This document shows positions 59,842-64,000 of a stretch of DNA of 64,000 nt, one piece after another; position 1 is the first letter of the stretch, and the number at the start of each line of letters is the position of its first letter. The notes beneath the pieces were generated by a model. The model made no database searches. It was not told the origin of the DNA and was given only the letters and a program-made list of their open reading frames with translations. The translations under genes and the position numbers were made by a program. The stretch is from Streptomyces sp. NBC_00659. GTDB taxonomy: Bacteria > Actinomycetota > Actinomycetes > Streptomycetales > Streptomycetaceae. The stretch spans positions 9,176,001 to 9,240,000 of the forward strand of contig NZ_CP109031.1 in NCBI RefSeq assembly GCF_036226925.1. Direction: 5' to 3'.

Positions 59842-60534
59842 GTGAGCGATGCGCCGCAAACCGTCCGTGTACTCGTCTGCGACGACCAGGCGCTGGTGCG
59901 GACCGGCTACGTCACCATCTTCTCCGCGCAGCCCGATCTCGAGGTCGTCGGGGAGGCCGAGAACGGGCACGCGGCAGTGGAAGCCGCACGGCGACTGCGG
60001 CCCGACGTGGTGGTGATGGACATCCGGATGCCTCTGCTCGACGGCATCCAGGCGACCCGGCAACTGGCCGGTCCCGATGCCCAGTTCCCGCCGAAGGTGC
60101 TGGTCGTCACCACGTTCAACGTCGATGCCTACGTCTACGACGCGCTGCGGGCCGGAGCCAGCGGCTTCCTCCTCAAGGACGCGCCTCCCGCGGAGCTGGT
60201 GAACGGGATTCGGACGGTCGCCCGGGGCGAGGCCCTGCTGGCGCCCGCCGTCACCCGCCACCTCATAGGTCACTTCGCCGAGCACCTGCGGCCGGCCGAC
60301 ACCTCCCGGCAGGCCAGGGAAGACCTCGTACGCGCGCTGACCCCCCGCGAGCTCGACGTGCTCCGGCAGATCGCCGAGGGGCTGTCCAACGCGGAGATTG
60401 CCACGGCGCTGTTCATCACCCCCGAGACGGTCAAGACCTACGTTTCGCGGATCCTGGCCAAACTCGGCCTGCGCGACCGGGTCCAGGCGGTCGTCCTCGC
60501 CTACCGGGTCGGGCTGACCCCAGCGGCCGACTGA
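59842..60534 (+). CDS. NarL/LuxR-family response regulator
   Basis: A protein of 230 residues from GTG 59842, with AGGAG seven bases upstream. The receiver has VLVCDDQALVRTGY and the phosphoacceptor Asp near residue 60 in DVVVMDIRMPLLDG, then FLLKDAPPAELVNGI. The output domain reads LTPRELDVLRQIAEGLSNAEIATALFITPETVKTYVSRILAKLGLRDRVQAVVLAY. It is the partner of the kinase just upstream and likely activates genes of the same unit. Confidence 0.94.
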   Translation: MSDAPQTVRVLVCDDQALVRTGYVTIFSAQPDLEVVGEAENGHAAVEAARRLRPDVVVMDIRMPLLDGIQATRQLAGPDAQFPPKVLVVTTFNVDAYVYDALRAGASGFLLKDAPPAELVNGIRTVARGEALLAPAVTRHLIGHFAEHLRPADTSRQAREDLVRALTPRELDVLRQIAEGLSNAEIATALFITPETVKTYVSRILAKLGLRDRVQAVVLAYRVGLTPAAD

Positions 60535-60552
60535 CTGCGGGCAGCCCCTGTG

Positions 60553-60660
60553 GCGCCTGCCGTACCGGTCGCTGCAACTCGGCCTCTCCGGTGAGGCCGT
60601 ACGACGCTACGCGGACGAGTGGACGCTAGCCGGCCGCGACGTCGCCCCGCTCGCCATCTG
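60553..60660 (+). pseudogene. C-terminal fragment of a DUF4291 gene
   Basis: The plus strand reads LPYRSLQLGLSGEAVRRYADEWTLAGRDVAPLA, almost the same as the end of the inverted DUF4291 copy at 61159-61617, then diverges. It starts 18 bases after the response regulator stop. The beginning of the gene is absent. Confidence 0.65.
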
Positions 60661-60724
60661 CCGCAGCATCTTTTGCATATGCCGGTTACTCACCGATCGC
60701 CTCCTCACACACGATCAGACAGGT

Positions 60725-60757
60725 CTCCACATCGGCATGATCATGCCGATCGTGGAG
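60725..60757. repeat. Near-perfect palindrome
   Basis: A 20-base perfect palindrome (ATCGGCATGATCATGCCGAT) at 60731-60750 is flanked by ctccac and gtggag with one bulge, forming a 33-base hairpin. It ends a fragment of decayed sequence; it may be a terminator or protein-binding site. Confidence 0.65.
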
Positions 60758-61158
60758 TGAACCGCGGTGAAACGGCGAGAGCGGCACGAATGGGGGACGG
60801 ACTCCCAGGAATTGGCTTCGCGTCGTATCCCGACAGCGGCCACGACCTGGTGATGGTCGTCTCGTACGAGGGTCACGGCCTCATCGCGAGCGGCGCTTCC
60901 GGAGCAGGTCGGTCCGAGTCCGGCCCAGCTCGAAAACGGTCTGTGGGCGATCCTTGGCATGGATCGTCAAGCAGCGTTCGCAGACCTCATCCACGCTGGT
61001 GGCGGCGTGACTGTGACGGCTGCCGGTGCGTTGCCCGCCTCGCGGGTGGGACGGACAGCGGCCCTGCGGTGGGAGGTCATCCAGATTGACGTCCGCCCGG
61101 CGATCATGTGCTTCCGTGTGGCCCTGGGAGATGCCGGCCTCCCTGTCCGGACCTGCGG
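60758..61158 (+). other. Decayed region with a possible truncated ORF
   Basis: A frame at 60959-61158 gives MDRQAAFADLIHAGGGVTVTAAGALPASRVGRTAALRWEVIQIDVRPAIM, which looks protein-like but runs into the inverted DUF4291 copy. Upstream the same strand reads PEQVGPSPAQLENGLWAILG in frame, so the gene may begin earlier and be broken. No family is recognised. The TCAAGCAGCGTTCGCAGACCT tract at 60967-60987 recurs twice further right. Confidence 0.35.
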
Positions 61159-61617
61159 TCAGGGGCGCAGATGGGCCAGTAGTTCGTCACCGGCGGCGTA
61201 CGGCTTTTCCTGGGGGAGGAGTTGGGCGGCCAAGTCAGGATCGCCACGGCTGACGAGCGCGCGTATCTCGCGGGCGAGCGGGGTCACGTCGCTGATGGAC
61301 ACGGTCCACTCGTCCGCGTAGCGTGACGATGTCGTGCCCGAGAGCCCCAGTTGCAGCGAGCGGTACGGCAAGGGACGCAGGTTCAGGTCGCGTTCGGGAT
61401 CCCACTGGACGCGGGACGGTGCGTGCTTGAGGTCACGCTGCCAGGTACTGCGATCGGGATGCAGCCCGCGAACGTAGCTCGACAGGCAGGCGTGCCGCAA
61501 CGCCCAGTCGAAGCCGTCGCGATCGATCTCGACGGCAAGAACGGTCTCCTGCCCGGTGCTCGTACCCCAGTTGGAGCGGTACATCATCCACAGGAAGCTG
61601 GGTTTGATCCATGTCAA
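61159..61617 (-). pseudogene. 5'-truncated DUF4291 gene, inverted copy
   Basis: From about 61617 the minus strand reads TWIKPSFLWMMYRSNWGTSTGQETVLAVEIDRDGFDWALRHACLSSYVRGLHPD, matching the DUF4291 family, and continues to a normal C-terminus RALVSRGDPDLAAQLLPQEKPY. The first 45 residues are missing: compare the copy at 63602, which has RIRALHTASTITVYQAYRPEIGG. TTG at 61617 may serve as an accidental start. Function of the family is unknown. Confidence 0.75.
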
Positions 61618-61637
61618 GCCGTGTTCGCAGACCTTTC
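61606..61637. repeat. 32-bp tract shared with 62595-62626
   Basis: The sequence at 61606-61637 matches 62595-62626 at 30 of 32 positions, and 60967-60987 has a partial copy (19 of 21). At 61606 the tract is exactly where the DUF4291 copy is cut off, so it marks a recombination border. Confidence 0.65.
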
Positions 61638-61716
61638 CCTGGCACGCGTCCGAGAACTTGCCTACTGCTCCAGACCGTTGAGTCCTTGGCGCTTTGCCCC
61701 TGGCAGGATGGCCGAC

Positions 61717-62169
61717 ATGGAGATCATTCCGGGGCTCGGCGTCAACACGGTCAGTATCGGTGACCGGCGTTCGCAGGTCGAAGAGCGCCTCGGGCCGCCG
61801 TATCACGGCCCCGGCGGACAGCGGGCCGTCTACACCACCACTCCTATGCTGGTGATCACCTACGCCGCTGACGAGACGGTCGAACTCGTAGAGATCCACT
61901 ACAGCGGTGAAGGCGGCCCTGCCGAAGTGCACTACGACGGGGTTCAATTGACCCATCGTTTTCTCGATGACGTCGTCGCGGACCTCCACGCCCTGGGGTA
62001 CACGAGTACGCCTTCAGACATCGGCCACGACTTCCATGCCGGATTCTCCGTGTGGTCCATGCACTCACTGTGGGCCCGTGACCTCGATCCCGAAGCCGAC
62101 GAGGACGACGAACGCGCCGTCTCGGAGGCAGTCTCGGTGGCGCCGTACGCCTACTTCGTCGAGGGGTGA
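61717..62169 (+). CDS. Small protein of unknown function
   Basis: A protein of 150 residues from ATG 61717 (AGGATGG eight bases before); ATG 61708 is in frame. It reads MEIIPGLGVNTVSIGDRRSQVEERLGPPYHGPGGQRAVYTTTPMLVITY, then YSGEGGPAEVHYDGVQLTHRFLDDVVADLHALGY and an acidic end. The fold looks alpha/beta. I do not recognise the family. Confidence 0.6.
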   Translation: MEIIPGLGVNTVSIGDRRSQVEERLGPPYHGPGGQRAVYTTTPMLVITYAADETVELVEIHYSGEGGPAEVHYDGVQLTHRFLDDVVADLHALGYTSTPSDIGHDFHAGFSVWSMHSLWARDLDPEADEDDERAVSEAVSVAPYAYFVEG

Positions 62170-62236
62170 GAAGACCGGAGACCTACGCCGGGTCGATCGC
62201 GTACCTTGGCCGTCATCGAGGAAGGAGACTGACCTC

Positions 62237-62542
62237 ATGGAGTTTGTCTTCTCCGGTCGAGTGACCGAATGGCGCGGACCGTCGCCGTACTACTTCGTGC
62301 GTGTGCCGGACGAGGAGTCCGCCGACATCCGCGAGGTGGCCGCACTGGCCACCTACGGCTGGGGTGTGATCCCGGTCGAGGCTCGGATCGGCGAGGTCGC
62401 CTTCCAGACGTCGCTCTTCCCCAAGGACAGCAGCTACCTCCTGCCGCTCAAGATCGCTGTGCGTAAGCCGAGCGGCCTTTCGGCAGGAGACGACGTGACG
62501 GTGAGGATGACCATCCGTCTCCACGAACCCCAACCCCGCTAA
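62237..62542 (+). CDS. DUF1905 protein
   Basis: A protein of 101 residues. FVFSGRVTEWRGPSPYYFVRVPDEESADIREVAALATYGWGVIPVEARIGEVAFQTSLFPKDSSYLLPLKIAVRK is a full DUF1905 domain (small beta barrel). AGGAG lies nine bases before the ATG. DUF1905 occurs alone or fused to YdeI-like domains; function unknown. Confidence 0.88.
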   Translation: MEFVFSGRVTEWRGPSPYYFVRVPDEESADIREVAALATYGWGVIPVEARIGEVAFQTSLFPKDSSYLLPLKIAVRKPSGLSAGDDVTVRMTIRLHEPQPR

Positions 62543-62704
62543 GGTCCACGGTCACGACGCCAGCGGCCGGTGGGGTCTGTGAACGCGGCTTGGTGATCCA
62601 TGTCAAGCCGTGCTCACAGACCTTTCGTGAGTCGGCACCACGCATCCCTGGCCGCGCACGAAGCCCGATGCCAGATCTTGAGCGTCCGTCGTAGCCTTTG
62701 CCTC

Positions 62705-63478
62705 GTGACCAGCGAGAATCAGCAGACTGACAATCTGACGCCCGATGAACTGCCTGATCATCAGTCGTTGTTGGACGGCACGGCTTGGGCCTCACTCGGC
62801 ACCGCGAGAGGGAACGGCGGATTTTTGTCGGCCACGCTGCCTCGCCTCCTCGACGCCGACCCGACGATTCAGATCAGGGCCATCAGCGAACTGGAGCCGG
62901 TATGCCATCAGAACAGCTTCTACGAAGCCACGCTCCCCGTAGCGCTGTATGTGGCCGCGATCCTCGCCCACCCCGCAACGGCGACCGTCGGGCCTGGCCG
63001 TCGGGCTGACTCGGAAAGAGACTGTCCGGTGAGGGCGGCTCTGCTGGACTGGCTTGGATCACTCGCCTACGACGCCGACGACGAGCGCCTTGCCGTCGTC
63101 GAGCGTCACTTCAACAGTGACGACCTCGACGATTATCCAGAAATGCGCGTCTTCCTGGACCACCGCCCCACGTTCTACCGTGCCGTTTCAGCTTTCCTGG
63201 GCCACGAAAACACTGCTGTTCGTGAGGCCGCGGTCGTTGCCGCCATCCCCTTGATCGAGCATCCCGCCCTCATTTGTCACAGAGACGAACTCGGACGCCG
63301 CGTCCATCGCCTCCTCGCCACCAGTACCAATCGCTACAACCGCAACCGCTGTCTGGACGCACTCAAGAACTGGGGCTACGACATCGCTGCCCTGGAGAGC
63401 CCAGCCGACGTTGCAGCACGCGCTCGATATATCCGTGATGTCCGGACCGGCGGCTGCACGGAGGAACCTCCGTCCTGA
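62705..63478 (+). CDS. Helical-repeat protein of unknown function
   Basis: About 257 residues from GTG 62705. It is mostly helical with repeating segments (GFLSATLPRLLDADPTIQIRAISELEPVC, RAALLDWLGSLAYDADDERLAVVERHF, RAVSAFLGHENTAVREAAVVAAIPLIEHP) suggestive of HEAT-like repeats. No enzyme motif is visible. No strong ribosome site precedes the start. Its function is unknown. Confidence 0.6.
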   Translation: MTSENQQTDNLTPDELPDHQSLLDGTAWASLGTARGNGGFLSATLPRLLDADPTIQIRAISELEPVCHQNSFYEATLPVALYVAAILAHPATATVGPGRRADSERDCPVRAALLDWLGSLAYDADDERLAVVERHFNSDDLDDYPEMRVFLDHRPTFYRAVSAFLGHENTAVREAAVVAAIPLIEHPALICHRDELGRRVHRLLATSTNRYNRNRCLDALKNWGYDIAALESPADVAARARYIRDVRTGGCTEEPPS

Positions 63479-63601
63479 CTCCGGACGCTACTTGGCCCGC
63501 ACGGGCGACTGCCTGCCGCCCGCGGCCGGCGTGCTCCGTCGCGTTGCGCAACGGTCGAAAATCGGTGGTCAACAGAGTCGGCCGAGCCCACGCTGTACGC
63601 C

Positions 63602-64000
63602 ATGGAAGAACCGCACCGCAGGATCCGCGCGCTCCACACGGCGTCCACGATCACCGTCTACCAGGCGTACCGCCCGGAGATCGGCGGACCCGCCGCCCGC
63701 AAGGGTCGTTTCCCCGCCGCGTGGAAGCCTGGCCGCATGACGTGGATCAAACCCAGTTTCATGTGGATGATGTACCGCTCCGGCTGGGGCACGAAGGAGG
63801 GTCAGGAGACCGTCCTTGCCGTCGAGATCACTCGCGACGGCTTCGACTGGGCGCTGCGCCATGCCTGCCTGTCGAGTTACGTTCGCGGACTGCATCCCGA
63901 TCGCGGCACCTGGCAGCGTGTCCTCAAGCGCGCACCGGCCCGTGTCCAGTGGGATCCCGAACGCGACCTGAACCTGCGTCCCTTGCCGTACCGCTCGCTG
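63602..64000 (+). CDS. DUF4291 protein, 3' end cut by window
   Basis: From ATG 63602 the frame reads EEPHRRIRALHTASTITVYQAYRPEIGGPAARKGRFPAAWKPGRMTWIKPSFMWMMYRSGWG and continues to the window end without a stop. It is the intact version of the family of which two damaged copies lie at 60.6 and 61.2-61.6 kb. The N-terminal 45 residues seen here are those missing from the inverted copy. Function unknown. Confidence 0.82.
   Translation, partial: MEEPHRRIRALHTASTITVYQAYRPEIGGPAARKGRFPAAWKPGRMTWIKPSFMWMMYRSGWGTKEGQETVLAVEITRDGFDWALRHACLSSYVRGLHPDRGTWQRVLKRAPARVQWDPERDLNLRPLPYRSL

Overview
The window is high-GC actinobacterial chromosome, almost certainly Streptomyces or a close relative. Frequent GTG and TTG starts, purine-rich ribosome sites and many Streptomyces families support this: TerD, DUF4097 with a DrrAB-like ABC exporter, a DEAD-box helicase next to cspA, an AfsA relic, DUF6193 and SUKH proteins. 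No rRNA, tRNA or CRISPR array was seen. The mix of conserved metabolic genes, decayed genes and insertion sequences fits an arm-proximal or accessory-rich region.

Layout. 1-4.6 kb: a SUKH-4 protein cut by the window edge, two conserved proteins, TerD and a DoxX-like membrane protein. 4.7-9 kb (minus strand): a four-gene LpqY-SugABC-type trehalose/disaccharide ABC importer with overlapping genes. 9.3-14.3 kb: a PatB/MalY aminotransferase, an acyl-CoA dehydrogenase facing an MpaB-type oxygenase, and a response-regulator relic. 14.4-19.9 kb: an HTH regulator, GtrA, a VOC protein, DUF4097 and an ABC-2 exporter, tied together by two homologous promoter regions carrying the same six-site GCAAC/GTTGC array. 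20-25.2 kb: enzymes mixed with three decayed genes (AfsA, a truncated secreted protein, an alkyl sulfatase). 25.2-32.6 kb: AlkD-like, YceI, a SUKH protein, DacB, a GH76 enzyme with a duplicated N-terminal module, and a PLP lyase. 33-37.5 kb: cspA, a DEAD-box helicase, a CBS-like small protein, a conserved 105-residue protein and a GNAT enzyme. 37.7-41.3 kb: a secreted PI-PLC-like protein, an ArsR-AHSA1-RibD operon and DUF3224.

41.3-57.3 kb is mobile-element territory. It holds two frameshifted IS5-type copies that bound truncated genes, an IS5-type relic, an internally deleted IS110, and a 1.95-kb IS701-type element with near-perfect 31-bp ends that carries a MazF/PemK-like toxin gene beside a frameshifted transposase. 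Between these lie DUF6193, SUKH, CehA-like, methyltransferase and atypical kinase genes. 57.7-60.5 kb is a CPBP protease, histidine kinase and response regulator operon. 60.5-64 kb contains three versions of a DUF4291 gene (a 3' fragment, a 5'-truncated inverted copy and an intact copy cut by the window end), a tract found three times, and small proteins including DUF1905.

The most interesting structures are the paired operator arrays at 15.2 and 17.2 kb, which predict a regulon of one regulator, and the toxin-bearing IS701-like element at 55.3-57.2 kb.
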